64,000 bases of DNA from Amycolatopsis pretoriensis (GCF_900107925.1 NZ_FNUJ01000008.1:372001-436000), one strand, 5' to 3'. Counted from the stretch's first letter, positions 1 to 8,832 are shown. The notes: generated by a model from the sequence alone, not told the origin. Translations and numbers: made by a program.

Positions 1-114
1 GGCGTCTTCGGGTGCGGCCGAGGCGGCCGGGACGACGGACGCCGAGGCCAGTGCGACGGCGACGAGCGCGACGGCTCGGCGGGGTGCTCCGGGACGGCGA
101 AGGACTGCGGCCAC
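1..114 (-). CDS. secreted protein, N-terminal fragment (runs off window)
   Basis: Only the first 38 codons lie in the window. They encode a classical Sec signal peptide: an N-region with LRRPGAPRR, a hydrophobic core (AVALVAVALASASVV) and a likely signal-peptidase site after PAASA. I chose the GTG at 114 because AAGAGG lies 5 bases upstream of it. An in-frame GTG at 129 would add five residues but has no clear ribosome site. The mature part is outside the window, so no function can be given. The gene is divergent from the secreted-protein gene starting at 477. Confidence 0.55.
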   Translation of the reverse strand, partial: MAAVLRRPGAPRRAVALVAVALASASVVPAASAAPEDA

Positions 115-262
115 GACATCCTCTTTCACTGAATCGATTTCCGCGGTAATGACACGCGCGCGCCTTCCGATAGTAACCCGGACGGCGACCGATCGACACC
201 CGTACGTCTTTGTCAAAAGCGCACCAAGGTCACCGGGTCCATGCTCCGTTCCTGACAAGAAA

Positions 263-285
263 TTCCACGACTCACCCTCGTGGAA
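263..285. promoter_or_regulatory. inverted repeat, candidate operator
   Basis: TTCCACGA (263-270), a 7-base spacer, then TCGTGGAA (278-285) form a perfect 8-bp inverted repeat just upstream of the promoter-like elements at 305-333. The regulator is unknown; the operator role is inferred from symmetry and position. Confidence 0.3.
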
Positions 286-304
286 AACCTTCGAGGTGAC
301 ATCC

Positions 305-333
305 TTGTTGCGCAACCGACTCGCGAGTAACCT
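305..333 (+). promoter_or_regulatory. candidate promoter of the 477 gene
   Basis: TTGTTG (305-310) and TAACCT (328-333) are separated by 17 bases, as in primary-sigma promoters. The distance to the ATG at 477 would give a leader of about 135 bases. The -10 box abuts the ACTCGCGAGT palindrome. Pattern match only. Confidence 0.3.
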
Positions 334-476
334 CATTTCCACAGCCACCTCGCGAGGGTTCGGGCTGCACCAGGGAAACACACCCGGGGGAATTCGCGGA
401 ACCGCACTCGGTCCGCGGGACGCGTGGGCAGCGTCCGTCGAGCCGTCAACTGGATGATCGAAGGAGATTGACAGTC

Positions 477-1085
477 ATGACCCGACTCAGGAACTTGTCC
501 CTCAAGGCGATGGCGACCGCCGCCGCCGTCGGCACGCTCAGCGTGATGGTCGCCGGTGTCGCGTCCGCCGACACGGCGTACAACGCGGCCGGCACGTACC
601 GGTGCACCTTCCCGGGCATCCCGCTGCAGGACGTCGCGATCACCGCGACCCTGACCGGCCCGGACTCGATCGCGGCCGGCACCAGCGTGACGCCGACCAA
701 CGTGGGCGGCACCGCGACCATTTCCGCGGCCGTGCACTCCCTCCTGACCGCGGTCGGCTACGACGGCATCCGCGGCACCGCGACCGTTCCGGTCACCGCC
801 GCCTCCGGCTCGGTCTCCGGTCCGGCGAGCGGCCTCCAGATCCCGGAGGTCATCTACCCGGCCGGCGGGGCGATCACCGTCAACATCAACCAAGTCGCCA
901 CGTCGTCGATCCCGAGCTACACCGCCCCCGCCGCCGCGGGGACGGACACGCTGTCGCTCGGCACGCCGATCACCGCGGCGCTGCAGTTCCACAAGAAGTC
1001 CAACAACACCTGGTCCAACTGGAACATGAGCTGCACGCCCAAGACGTCGGCGCCGGCCTTCTCGCCGACGTTCACCATCACGTGA
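477..1085 (+). CDS. secreted protein, DUF6801-like
   Basis: This encodes 202 residues with a Sec signal peptide (core ATAAAVGTLSVMVAGV, cleavage after VASA near residue 31). The mature part is Ala/Thr/Val-rich, looks like beta sandwich, has two cysteines (in YRCTFPG near the start and SCTPK near the end) and no catalytic motif I recognise. The YxCTFPG start resembles actinobacterial secreted proteins I know as DUF6801, but this is recollection. I chose ATG 477 because AAGGAG (461-466) is 10 bases upstream; a TTG at 468 would sit on the ribosome site. A strong hairpin follows at 1107. The next gene encodes another secreted protein with a similar N-terminal beta domain. Confidence 0.75.
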   Translation: MTRLRNLSLKAMATAAAVGTLSVMVAGVASADTAYNAAGTYRCTFPGIPLQDVAITATLTGPDSIAAGTSVTPTNVGGTATISAAVHSLLTAVGYDGIRGTATVPVTAASGSVSGPASGLQIPEVIYPAGGAITVNINQVATSSIPSYTAPAAAGTDTLSLGTPITAALQFHKKSNNTWSNWNMSCTPKTSAPAFSPTFTIT

Positions 1086-1106
1086 TGCCGCGCGGTTAGC
1101 ACCACC

Positions 1107-1138
1107 GTGGGGATGGCCGGTTCGCCGGCCATCCCCAC
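1107..1138 (+). terminator. 14-bp UUCG hairpin, likely terminator
   Basis: GTGGGGATGGCCGG and CCGGCCATCCCCAC form a perfect 14-bp stem closed by a TTCG tetraloop, 21 bases after the stop of the upstream secreted-protein gene. There is no T-run, which is common for actinomycete terminators. Confidence 0.75.
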
Positions 1139-1174
1139 ACCCCGTTTCCCAGCGGTACGAACAGGAGCACGGTC

Positions 1175-2614
1175 ATGGCAGCTCGGCCGACCCGGCGGAC
1201 GGCGGCACGCGGCGCGATCGCACTGGTGTGCGCGGTGACGGCGGCGACCGGTGCGCTCACCGGAACCGGGTCGGCGGCGCCGGGCGCCACGGCGCCGGAC
1301 CCCGGCGCCAGGTACGCCGCGCACCGGGCGTTCACCGCGACCTGCCCGTTCGCCGACCCGGTCGGTGCGGTCACCATCGCGATGAACGCCGAAGCCCGGC
1401 TCCCCGCCTCCGTCCGATCCGGTGATCGCGCGACCATCGACGGCTTCACGGTCCGGCTCGGCGTGCCGCGGACGGCGGCACTGCAACTGCTCGGCCCGGA
1501 CGGCACCGAGCTCGAGGGCGGCCTGACCGTCGACCTGGTGCTCGAGCAGGGCAAGGTCCGCGACACGCTGGCGGTTCCGCTGACGATCGCCGCGACCGCA
1601 CTTCCCGCCGACGGCGACCTGTCCCTCGTCGCCACGGGCAAGGTGCCCGGCTTCTCGGTCACCTCGTCGGGCGCGACGAAGATCCGGCTCGCCGCGCCGC
1701 GGATCGCGCTGGGCCCGGCCGCCCCCGCGGCGAGCGGTACCGCGCCGGCACCCGCCCCGCAGGCGACCTGCACGGCCGCGGCCGGCCAGGACCTGTCGTT
1801 CGGCTACCTCGTCGTGGGTTCGGCCGCCGTCCCGGCCAAGCCCGTCGCGCCCGCGCCGGGCAAACCCGCGCCGAAGGTCCGCGGCGGCGGGAAGCAGCAC
1901 AACCTGATCGACGACGACCCGCCCCCGGACGACACCGTCACGCTCCGGCTCCCGCTCCTCCCGAACCAGGTGGACAACACGACGGACATCGTGAAGACCG
2001 GCGCGAAGATCCACAGCAACGCGGCCGCACTGGTGAACGGCATGTGGGTGCAGGTCACCGACCAGGACGGGAACCAGATCTCCGGCACCATCACCGGCGA
2101 GCTCAGCTTCACGCCGGTCACCGTGACCTACCTGGGCTACGGCTTCCTCCCCATCTCCGCGACCGTGGAGTTCCTGCCGGACGACTACCGGCGCGGCAAG
2201 GAAATCAGCTCGAAGGGCTCGCTGGTCGACGGGATCCTGTACAACCACTTGGACGTGCGGTCCCGGCTCAGCGACGTGAAGGTCAACGGCGTCCCGCTGG
2301 ACGCCGGGCCGGACTGCGTGTCCGAGAGCACCATCTCGATCGACATGCTCGGCGAGTACGGTCCCTTCGAAGGCGGCACGATCAAGACCGACCCGGACAA
2401 CCCCGACCCGAAGTACCGGGGGTTCACGTTGCCGCCGTTCCGGAACTGCGGCGCGGCGGAGAAGCTGAGCTCGCTGTTCACCGGTCAGAACTCGGGGCCC
2501 GGCAACCAGGCCACGGCCAACCTGGCCATCATCCAGCCGTGCTTCGAGGCCGACCACACCCTCTGCCCGCCGACCATCCCGATTCCGGCGGAGGTCTTCC
2601 GGAACAGCCGCTGA
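1175..2614 (+). CDS. secreted protein with DUF6801-like N-terminal domain
   Basis: This encodes 479 residues. An N-terminal Sec signal (about residues 1-35, core GAIALVCAVTAATGAL) is followed by a beta-rich domain (about 45-215) beginning FTATCPFADPVG, which resembles the mature part of the upstream protein. A Pro/Ala/Lys linker (VPAKPVAPAPGKPAPK) leads to a second domain (about 250-479) with WVQVTDQDGNQISGTITGEL and conserved-looking cysteines. No catalytic motif is visible; a cell-surface or matrix role is only inferred. AGGAG at 1163 supports ATG 1175. The gene converges on the flavoprotein gene 10 bases away. Confidence 0.75.
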   Translation: MAARPTRRTAARGAIALVCAVTAATGALTGTGSAAPGATAPDPGARYAAHRAFTATCPFADPVGAVTIAMNAEARLPASVRSGDRATIDGFTVRLGVPRTAALQLLGPDGTELEGGLTVDLVLEQGKVRDTLAVPLTIAATALPADGDLSLVATGKVPGFSVTSSGATKIRLAAPRIALGPAAPAASGTAPAPAPQATCTAAAGQDLSFGYLVVGSAAVPAKPVAPAPGKPAPKVRGGGKQHNLIDDDPPPDDTVTLRLPLLPNQVDNTTDIVKTGAKIHSNAAALVNGMWVQVTDQDGNQISGTITGELSFTPVTVTYLGYGFLPISATVEFLPDDYRRGKEISSKGSLVDGILYNHLDVRSRLSDVKVNGVPLDAGPDCVSESTISIDMLGEYGPFEGGTIKTDPDNPDPKYRGFTLPPFRNCGAAEKLSSLFTGQNSGPGNQATANLAIIQPCFEADHTLCPPTIPIPAEVFRNSR

Positions 2615-2624
2615 CGGGTCGGGC

Positions 2625-4484
2625 TCACGCGATGGCCGGGGCCGCCACCCAGTCCGCGACGACGGCCAGTGTCGTCCGTGCGCCCGGATCGGCGATGTCC
2701 CCGCGAAACCGCTCGAACTCCGCGCGCGCCCGCCGAACCGCCTCGACCGCCACTCCCGCGGCGCGGGGCGGAATCGAAGCCGCGGTCAGGCCCGGCGCGG
2801 ACAGCAGCTCCGGCAGGGCCGAGATCCGGCCGCCGAGCAGATCGGTGAGCGTGGCGTCGAGCCGAGTCCGCTCGCCTCGCAGCGCCAGGACGTCCTCGGT
2901 GCGCAGGAACAGTTTGCCCAGTACCTCGCCGCAGGCCCGGAACACCTCCGCGTCGGCACCTCCCAGGGCCGCGCCGACGCGCAGCGGGAACTCGAACAGC
3001 GAGGCGAAGACCGCTTCCGCGCCGGCGCCGGTCGTCACGACGTTCGCCCGCAACGCCGCCAGTTCGCCCAGCCAGTCCGAAAAGGACCAGGACAGATCCG
3101 GCGCCGCCTCCGCGATCAGCCGGGACGCCTGGCCCAGCAGGTAGTCGCCGGCGAGCACGGTCGTCGCGGACTCCCAGTCCACGCCCCGGACTTCCTTCGG
3201 GGTGCCGGCGGGGCCGAGGAAAGCCAGCGCGCCGAGCGTCGCGAGTTCGACGGCCGCCGCCACGGAGGCGTCTCCGCGTGCCGGGCGGTCGCCGCCGGCC
3301 GTGAGGGCCGCGAAGAACCCGATCGCGGGCCGCAGCAGCAGTTTCTCCTCCCGGTCGGCGGTGAACATCCGGGCCAGGAACGGCCAGTCGCCGCGGACGA
3401 TCGACAGGCACACCTCGTCGCACGCGGCCAGGAACGGCAGCAGCCGGACCCGGGTCGCGGGCGGCAGCTCCAGGGGCTCGGCGCCGGCGAGAGCCGCCGC
3501 ACCTTCGGGCAGCACCACCGCCCGCCGCCCCTTCGCGTAGAACGGGTGCTCGCTGCCCGCGCCGGCGGCGAGCACGCGCCACGCGAGGTGGTACCGGCGG
3601 GCCGCGTGCCGCGCGGTCTCGAAGTAGCCGACGAACGCGGTGCCCAGTAGCCGTTCGTACTCCCGACGGGCGGCGGCCGGATCATCCACTTCGGACAGGA
3701 TCGCGCGGGCGGCGAGCCGTCCGGATTGGACAGCTCCGCTCAGCCCCTCGCCGGTGAACGGGTTGACCAGGCCCGCCGCGTCCCCCACGCGCAGCCCGCC
3801 GGGACCGGCCGCCGAACCGGGGCTGAAGCCGCACGACAGCGGACCGGAGACTTCCGGCCCGGCCGGGACGCAGTCCCGCACGCGGGGCTCGACCTCGGCC
3901 AGGGCCTCGATCGCCTCGTCCAGGCAGCCACCGCCGCCGAGGGCGGACACGCCGATCGTGCAGCCACCCGGGGCCGGCGCGAGCCAGGCGCAGCGGGGCT
4001 GCCCGCGCGGGTCGTCCGCGGGCGGGGCGAGCATCCGGAGCACGACCCGGTCGCCCAGGTCCGGCCCGCTGAACCGCCCCGCGCAGCTCACCCCGGTGCT
4101 TTCGGAAGGAGACAGCCCGCCGCCGCCGGCCAGCACCACGTGCGGTGCCGCGGGTGCCGTCGGCCGGTACTCGGCACCGCACCGGACGGCGTGCGCGCGC
4201 AGGGTTTCCCGGAGCACGACGCTGTCGACGACGGCATACCCGGCGTCCGGGACGGCGTGGGAAGTGTTGGCGTCGAAGGCGATCGTCACCCCGTACACCG
4301 GCCAGTCGTCGACCGTCACGCCGATCGAGCGCAGGATCTCCCGCGCCGGGCCGCTGACGAGGACGTCGTACCCCGGCTCGTCGCCCTCGCGGCCGACGAG
4401 CACGACCGGCACCCCGCCGCGGGCCAGCACGGCGGCGGCGACCGCGCCGGCCGGCCCGGCGCCGATCACGACGGCGTGGCTCAA
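2625..4484 (-). CDS. geranylgeranyl-reductase-like flavoprotein fused to a prenyl-synthase-like domain
   Basis: This encodes 619 residues with TTG start and a 4-base TTGA overlap with the prenyl-synthase gene upstream. Residues 1-330 form an FAD-dependent reductase of the geranylgeranyl reductase/PHBH type: the Rossmann motif GAGPAG is at 8-13 and the second FAD motif GDAAGLVNPFTGEG at 234-247. Residues 380-619 read like a trans-prenyltransferase: RPAIGFF at 385, AVELATLGALAFLGP at 411 where DDxxD would be, VLAGDYLLGQA at 443, and LGKLFLRTEDVLALRGE at 522 in place of the second DDxxD. Both metal-binding aspartate motifs are gone, so this domain cannot be catalytic alone. A likely role is a non-catalytic partner for the adjacent synthase, handing polyprenyl diphosphate to the reductase. 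Confidence 0.75.
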   Translation of the reverse strand: MSHAVVIGAGPAGAVAAAVLARGGVPVVLVGREGDEPGYDVLVSGPAREILRSIGVTVDDWPVYGVTIAFDANTSHAVPDAGYAVVDSVVLRETLRAHAVRCGAEYRPTAPAAPHVVLAGGGGLSPSESTGVSCAGRFSGPDLGDRVVLRMLAPPADDPRGQPRCAWLAPAPGGCTIGVSALGGGGCLDEAIEALAEVEPRVRDCVPAGPEVSGPLSCGFSPGSAAGPGGLRVGDAAGLVNPFTGEGLSGAVQSGRLAARAILSEVDDPAAARREYERLLGTAFVGYFETARHAARRYHLAWRVLAAGAGSEHPFYAKGRRAVVLPEGAAALAGAEPLELPPATRVRLLPFLAACDEVCLSIVRGDWPFLARMFTADREEKLLLRPAIGFFAALTAGGDRPARGDASVAAAVELATLGALAFLGPAGTPKEVRGVDWESATTVLAGDYLLGQASRLIAEAAPDLSWSFSDWLGELAALRANVVTTGAGAEAVFASLFEFPLRVGAALGGADAEVFRACGEVLGKLFLRTEDVLALRGERTRLDATLTDLLGGRISALPELLSAPGLTAASIPPRAAGVAVEAVRRARAEFERFRGDIADPGARTTLAVVADWVAAPAIA

Positions 4485-5401
4485 GAGCGGCTCGCCTCGA
4501 GCATCGCGGCCAACGCTCGGCGCGCCGGACCGTCCGGGGTGCGCGCCAGCGCGGTCTGCGCGTGTCCGAAGTGGACACCTGCCAGGGTCCGCGCGGCCCG
4601 CAGGCCGCCGCGTGCGGTGACCAGCTCGCGCACCCGCGTCAGGTCACCGCCGGAGAACGACGGCGTGAGCAGGAGCCGGTGCAGTTCCCCGGTGGCGTCC
4701 GCGCGCAGGGCGGCCAGCGTCGGCGCGCCGAACAGGCCGAGCAGGTGGTCGGTGCCCGCCGGTTTGTCGTCGCCCGTGGTCTCCAGGTCGAGGCAGTCGT
4801 CGAGGACCTGGAACGCGATCCCCCACTCGACGCCGAACTCGGCCAGCGCCGCGATCACCGCACTGTCCACTCCGGACTCCACCGCGCCGAGCAGGCAGCA
4901 CAGCCGGAACAGCACGCCGGTCTTGCGCCGCACGAGGTCGACGTAGTCCGGTAAGGACAGTCCGGTGTCGAAGCCGCGTTCGACGTCGAGCAGCTCGCCG
5001 TGCGCGAGCTCGGCCACCGTCCGGCTCACCGCCGTGGCGACGCCCTCGCCGAGGTCCGCCGCCTCGGTCCCGGCCGCCGCCAGGCACGCCAGGCCGCCGA
5101 GCACCGCCAGTTCCGGCCCGGCGGTCCGGTGCGCGGCCGGCCCGCCCCGGCGGATCGCCGCGCGGTCGATGACGTCGTCGTGCACCAGGGAGGCGAGGTG
5201 CACGAGCTCGACGACCGCGCCGAGCCGCGCCACCCGCCCGGCGTCGGCCCGGCCGAACCCCGCGCAGGCGGTGAGCAGCCGCGACCGCAGCAGCTTGCCG
5301 GGCCGGTCGACGAGCCCGCCGACGGTCTCGCGCAGCGGTGTGGAAAGCCCGCCGACGAGCCGGGCGAGGTGGTACCGGACCGGGTCCGCGGCCGTCGTCA
5401 C
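4481..5401 (-). CDS. polyprenyl (geranylgeranyl-type) diphosphate synthase family
   Basis: This encodes 306 residues. It has the first Asp-rich motif (HDDVID, D75-D79), the arginine pair after it (RRGG), KTGVLF at 160 and the second Asp-rich motif (LDDCLD, D201-D205), so chain elongation from IPP and an allylic diphosphate is expected. The usual GDYL(L/M) segment after the first motif is replaced by VLGGLACLAAAG, whereas the fused domain of the next gene keeps GDYLL but lacks the Asp motifs. The GTG start at 5401 overlaps the upstream stop (GTGA). The family assignment is firm; product chain length is unknown. Confidence 0.85.
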   Translation of the reverse strand: MTTAADPVRYHLARLVGGLSTPLRETVGGLVDRPGKLLRSRLLTACAGFGRADAGRVARLGAVVELVHLASLVHDDVIDRAAIRRGGPAAHRTAGPELAVLGGLACLAAAGTEAADLGEGVATAVSRTVAELAHGELLDVERGFDTGLSLPDYVDLVRRKTGVLFRLCCLLGAVESGVDSAVIAALAEFGVEWGIAFQVLDDCLDLETTGDDKPAGTDHLLGLFGAPTLAALRADATGELHRLLLTPSFSGGDLTRVRELVTARGGLRAARTLAGVHFGHAQTALARTPDGPARRALAAMLEASRS

Positions 5402-6894
5402 CGGCCGGAGAACCCGTAGGTGTCGTCCACCTCGAGCCCCGGGATCTCCCGCAGAGCCGTCACCACCCGCCGGTAAACCGCCGGGTCGTTCATGTACTCG
5501 AGCAGCCCGGCGCGGGTGCGGCCCACCGAAGGGACGATCACGTCGTCGAAGATCACCCACAGCGCCTGCTTCTCCGGCAGGGTGACCAGCTCCGGCGAGA
5601 ACCCGGCGAAGACCGTGCGGATGTCGTCCACGTTCTCCTGGCTCAGCTGGACGGCCGAGCCGGGATCGCCGAGCAGGCCGATGACGAGCGCGCGGTACTT
5701 GGCGTAGTACCGCTGGGCTTCGGCCTTCTCCTCCGGGCTGGCGGTGGCCGCTTCGAGCCGGTTCACGGCGACGTCGAGGTTCTGGTACACGAGCTGGACC
5801 ACCAGGTTGCCGACCGCGCTCTCGCCGAAGAACTCGTCCCGGGCCTGGTCGAGGTACGCGTTGTCGCCGTCCAGCGGAAGGTCGTACAGCGTCCCGGCCG
5901 CGCCGAGCATCCGGCAGGCGATGGCCGGCATCGGCGTGTACGTCCTGCCGTTGCCGCCTTCGCACACGACCGCGCCCGAATCGCCGACGAGCGAGAACCG
6001 CTGGGCGTAGATCAGGTCGTCGAAGGAGTAGCCGTCGACGAACACCCTTGCCGTCGTGTCCAGCACGACGCTGGAGGTGTACCCCGAGCTGCGGCCGACC
6101 TTCTCGATCCGGCCGCCCTCCACCGCGGCGACGGTCGAATCCGGCGTGAGGAGCTCGACGTCCAGCTGCGCCAGCACAGTGTCGATCTTGGCCATGAAGG
6201 TGCCACCGTGGACACTCGCGAGGAACGCCAGCCCGATCGCCCGGTGGGTCGGGGAGATCGGCGCCATCAGGTTGCGGGCCACGGTCGAGCTGACGTCGAT
6301 GCCCGGTTCCAGCTGGGCGATGGCGGCGTCGGCGGTGTTCCCGACGCCCTTGACGAGCGGGATGGCCCGTTTGAACCGAGCGACGGTGTTCGCTTCGGCG
6401 GCCCCGCCGTCCAGCGGGGCGGGCTGCACGATCGCGGTACCCGGCGCGGTGGCCCCGAAGTTCGCCAGGACGTGGTTGGCCGAGAGCACGCAGATCGAGC
6501 CGTCGGTGCGGTCGCGGACCAGGCAGCCGAAGGTGCCGAGCGTGCCGTCGGCGAGCGAGCCGAGGCCGGCGCCCTGCAGCGGGGGCCGGAACCGTTCCGC
6601 GATCGGCGTCGCCGCGGCCGCTTTGGTGGCACCGGAGAACCGGAACTCCCCGGTCTCGACGACGTCCACGCCGTGGCCGCCGATCACCTCCGGCAGCAGC
6701 CGGCTCCGGGAAACCAGTGCGGCGCGGCGCTTCTTGCGGACCAGCGCGATGACGACCGGCTCGTCCGTCAGCTCACCATCGCGAGTGCGGAAGCCCTTCG
6801 CGACGCCCACGACGTTCGGGTCGGTGAGGTGCTCCTCGGCCAGCCGGGTCTTCGCTTCGTCGAGCGCGGCCGCCGTTTTCGCGTCCATCAGCAT
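5398..6894 (-). CDS. intracellular trypsin-like (Nal1-like) serine protease
   Basis: This encodes 498 residues without a signal peptide or membrane segment. A chymotrypsin-fold protease is visible: GTFGCLV then SANHVLA with His141, NTADAAIAQL with Asp189, and VGDSGAVV with Ser306. An N-terminal segment (about 20-80) with VVGVAKGFR and VVIALVRKK precedes it and a helical C-terminal region of about 170 residues follows. It resembles the Nal1-like protease family, by memory. It sits between a Tat-exported protein gene (3-base gap) and the prenyl synthase (overlap), so it is probably co-transcribed with both. Its substrate is unknown, and a protease in a prenyl operon is odd. Confidence 0.7.
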   Translation of the reverse strand: MLMDAKTAAALDEAKTRLAEEHLTDPNVVGVAKGFRTRDGELTDEPVVIALVRKKRRAALVSRSRLLPEVIGGHGVDVVETGEFRFSGATKAAAATPIAERFRPPLQGAGLGSLADGTLGTFGCLVRDRTDGSICVLSANHVLANFGATAPGTAIVQPAPLDGGAAEANTVARFKRAIPLVKGVGNTADAAIAQLEPGIDVSSTVARNLMAPISPTHRAIGLAFLASVHGGTFMAKIDTVLAQLDVELLTPDSTVAAVEGGRIEKVGRSSGYTSSVVLDTTARVFVDGYSFDDLIYAQRFSLVGDSGAVVCEGGNGRTYTPMPAIACRMLGAAGTLYDLPLDGDNAYLDQARDEFFGESAVGNLVVQLVYQNLDVAVNRLEAATASPEEKAEAQRYYAKYRALVIGLLGDPGSAVQLSQENVDDIRTVFAGFSPELVTLPEKQALWVIFDDVIVPSVGRTRAGLLEYMNDPAVYRRVVTALREIPGLEVDDTYGFSGR

Positions 6895-6897
6895 GGG

Positions 6898-7503
6898 TCA
6901 CCGCACCTCGACCGTCGCGACCAGGGGATTCCCGTTCGGTGGGAAGAGCGTGATCGTGCTCGTGAACGACCTGCTGACCCCGCTGTCCTTGAACACCGTG
7001 ACAGCACCCGTGGCACTCGGCTCCACCTTGATCGTCATCGTCCCGGGGTTGCGCACCGCCGGCAGCTGCGGCGCCCCGGTCAGCGTGGCGGTTCCGGTCA
7101 GCACCGTCTCGATCGCGATGGCCGGCATCGTGACGCGCGGGAATTCGACAGTCACCGGTAACCGCCCGGAGAGGCCCCTGGCGTCGGTCACCACCACCGC
7201 ACCGGTGACTGTCGCGGTCAGCGAGCTGTACCCGACGTCCCGGAGCATCAGCGGGAAGACCCGATCGCTGATCACCTGCACGATGACCGGACCGAGCGTC
7301 ACGACCGTCCCGTAGCCGGCGGCGGCGGGGATGCCGGAGATGATCCGCATCCGGAACGGCGGCGGGCTCGCCCCAGGCCCGGTCGCCCGCCAGGTGAGCT
7401 CCGGGAACTCGCCGGCGGCCGCGGTGCCCACCGGCACCGCCGCGCCCGCGGCGAGCACCGCCGCCCCGCGCAGCGCGGACCGTCTCTTGAATACGGGTTC
7501 CAT
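6898..7503 (-). CDS. twin-arginine signal protein of unknown function
   Basis: This encodes 201 residues. The N-terminus MEPVFKRRSALRGAAVL is a twin-arginine-type signal, with cleavage near GTAAA around residue 33. The mature part is almost all beta strand (repeated V-T-V patterns) and may be a small secreted beta sandwich; no cysteines or catalytic motifs stand out. ATG 7503 was chosen because a purine-rich GAGGGGGAG lies 7 bases upstream; longer in-frame starts would read through this site. It is the first gene of the minus-strand group that continues with the protease and prenyl genes, and is divergent from the ALF-repeat locus. Confidence 0.65.
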   Translation of the reverse strand: MEPVFKRRSALRGAAVLAAGAAVPVGTAAAGEFPELTWRATGPGASPPPFRMRIISGIPAAAGYGTVVTLGPVIVQVISDRVFPLMLRDVGYSSLTATVTGAVVVTDARGLSGRLPVTVEFPRVTMPAIAIETVLTGTATLTGAPQLPAVRNPGTMTIKVEPSATGAVTVFKDSGVSRSFTSTITLFPPNGNPLVATVEVR

Positions 7504-7701
7504 CGTGACTCCCCCTCGGAATCGTCCTTTTCGGAGGCTAACCGCAGAATCGAAGAACGGACAAGGAAATTCTCCGCTTTCATCGGATCGCGACAAAAAA
7601 TCGAGTGGTCCGAACGGCCGATTGATCATCACTTCACCGCGATGTTACGTTGGTTCGGATCGGGCGTTTTGCCCGCCCGGTCACCATGGGGGGAGGCCAT
7701 G

Positions 7702-8787
7702 ATGACGCGGCTGCGCGTCCTGTTGTGCGGTGCGCTGGCCGCCACGGCGATCACCGGGCCGTTCGAGGTCCCAGCCGCTCTCGCGTCCACATCGGACACT
7801 TTGGCGGCCGCCGCCGTCGCCGATCCCGCGGCCACCGCGCGGAAACTCGTCCGCCGGCTGGCCGGCAAGGACCCGCGGGCCGCGGTGCGAGCCGACGCCT
7901 GGGTGGCGTGGGCCGACGAGAACGACGACGTCGTCTACGAATTCCTCGACTTCGGTCTCGCCGCGGCCGAACAGCGGGCCGCGGAAACCGCGTCCGCCGA
8001 CGCCGACTTCTGCCGCCGGGTCGTCCTGACCTACACCGTGGCGTACGCGCCGGAGGTCAACGCCGCCGCGCAACGGGCGCTGCTCGGGACCGACTCCGAC
8101 CGGGAACTGTTCGTGCGCAGCGGTTTCGCCGCCGCCGAGCAGCGCGACCGGCTCGCGCGCGAAGCGGACGGGAGCCAGCAGGAAGCCCTCGTCGAAGCGG
8201 ACCGCCAGTACGTCCGCACGCTCGCCGCGCACGACCCGGGCACACAGGTGCGCGCCGCCGCCGCATGGGCGACCCGGTCGGCCGCGACGGACGCGGACCT
8301 CGTCGAGTTCTTCGCCTACGGCTGGGCCACCGGCGCGGAACTCGACCTGGAAGCGCACCGCTTGCGCGACGCCGAACAGGAGGCACGCTGGCTGGCCACC
8401 GTGCGGCGGCTGCTCACCGACGCGCAGGAGGCGGAACGGGCCGCCCTCGAAGCCTCCGGCGAGATCGAGGTCCAGCTGCGGGAGGCCGCGGCCCGGGCGT
8501 GGCAACGGGTCGGCGAGCAGACCGGCGCCCCGCGCGTCGCCTGGGCCGATGCCGCGCAGGTCGCCCGTGACCAGGCCGCGAACTGGGCCGCCGTCGCCGC
8601 GGCCGCGCAGGCCACGACCGGGCCGAACTGGCAGGCCGTGCGGGACGCGGCCGATCCCACCCGGGCCGCCTGGGCGGCCGAACAGGACTGGGCCGCCGAG
8701 CAGGCCAGCTTCTGGAACGCCCTGCTCGCCGATGCCGTCGACGGCGAGACGCGGATGCGGAATCCGCAATTCGCAACGATCAGGTAA
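7702..8787 (+). CDS. secreted ALF-repeat protein
   Basis: This encodes 361 residues with a Sec signal (LLCGALAATAITGP, cleavage near AALA). The mature protein is helical and contains ALF-type repeats, recognisable as PEVNAAAQRALLGTD-x-F-x-G-xxAAEQRDR near residues 115-150 and related units before and after. The C-terminal half is rich in AW/QA helices. ALF repeats are known from secreted actinomycete proteins but have no assigned function. GGGGGAGG lies 5 bases before ATG 7702 (ATG 7699 is 2 bases away and less likely). It is the first gene of a run of same-strand ALF genes up to 17.1 kb. Confidence 0.7.
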   Translation: MTRLRVLLCGALAATAITGPFEVPAALASTSDTLAAAAVADPAATARKLVRRLAGKDPRAAVRADAWVAWADENDDVVYEFLDFGLAAAEQRAAETASADADFCRRVVLTYTVAYAPEVNAAAQRALLGTDSDRELFVRSGFAAAEQRDRLAREADGSQQEALVEADRQYVRTLAAHDPGTQVRAAAAWATRSAATDADLVEFFAYGWATGAELDLEAHRLRDAEQEARWLATVRRLLTDAQEAERAALEASGEIEVQLREAAARAWQRVGEQTGAPRVAWADAAQVARDQAANWAAVAAAAQATTGPNWQAVRDAADPTRAAWAAEQDWAAEQASFWNALLADAVDGETRMRNPQFATIR

Positions 8788-8832
8788 GCGCTTTCCACCG
8801 CCATTCTTCTTCGACTACGACGGGACGCGGAA

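Larger units (their letters stand above)
115..476. other. divergent intergenic region with promoter and palindromes
   Basis: This 362-base stretch holds no convincing gene; the open frame inside it has no ribosome site and low coding character. It contains an 8-bp inverted repeat (263-285), a promoter-like pair (305-333) and two perfect 10-bp palindromes with the core TCGCGA, ACTCGCGAGT at 319-328 and CCTCGCGAGG at 348-357, whose centres are 29 bp apart. It separates two divergent genes for secreted proteins, so it probably carries both promoters. Confidence 0.5.
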
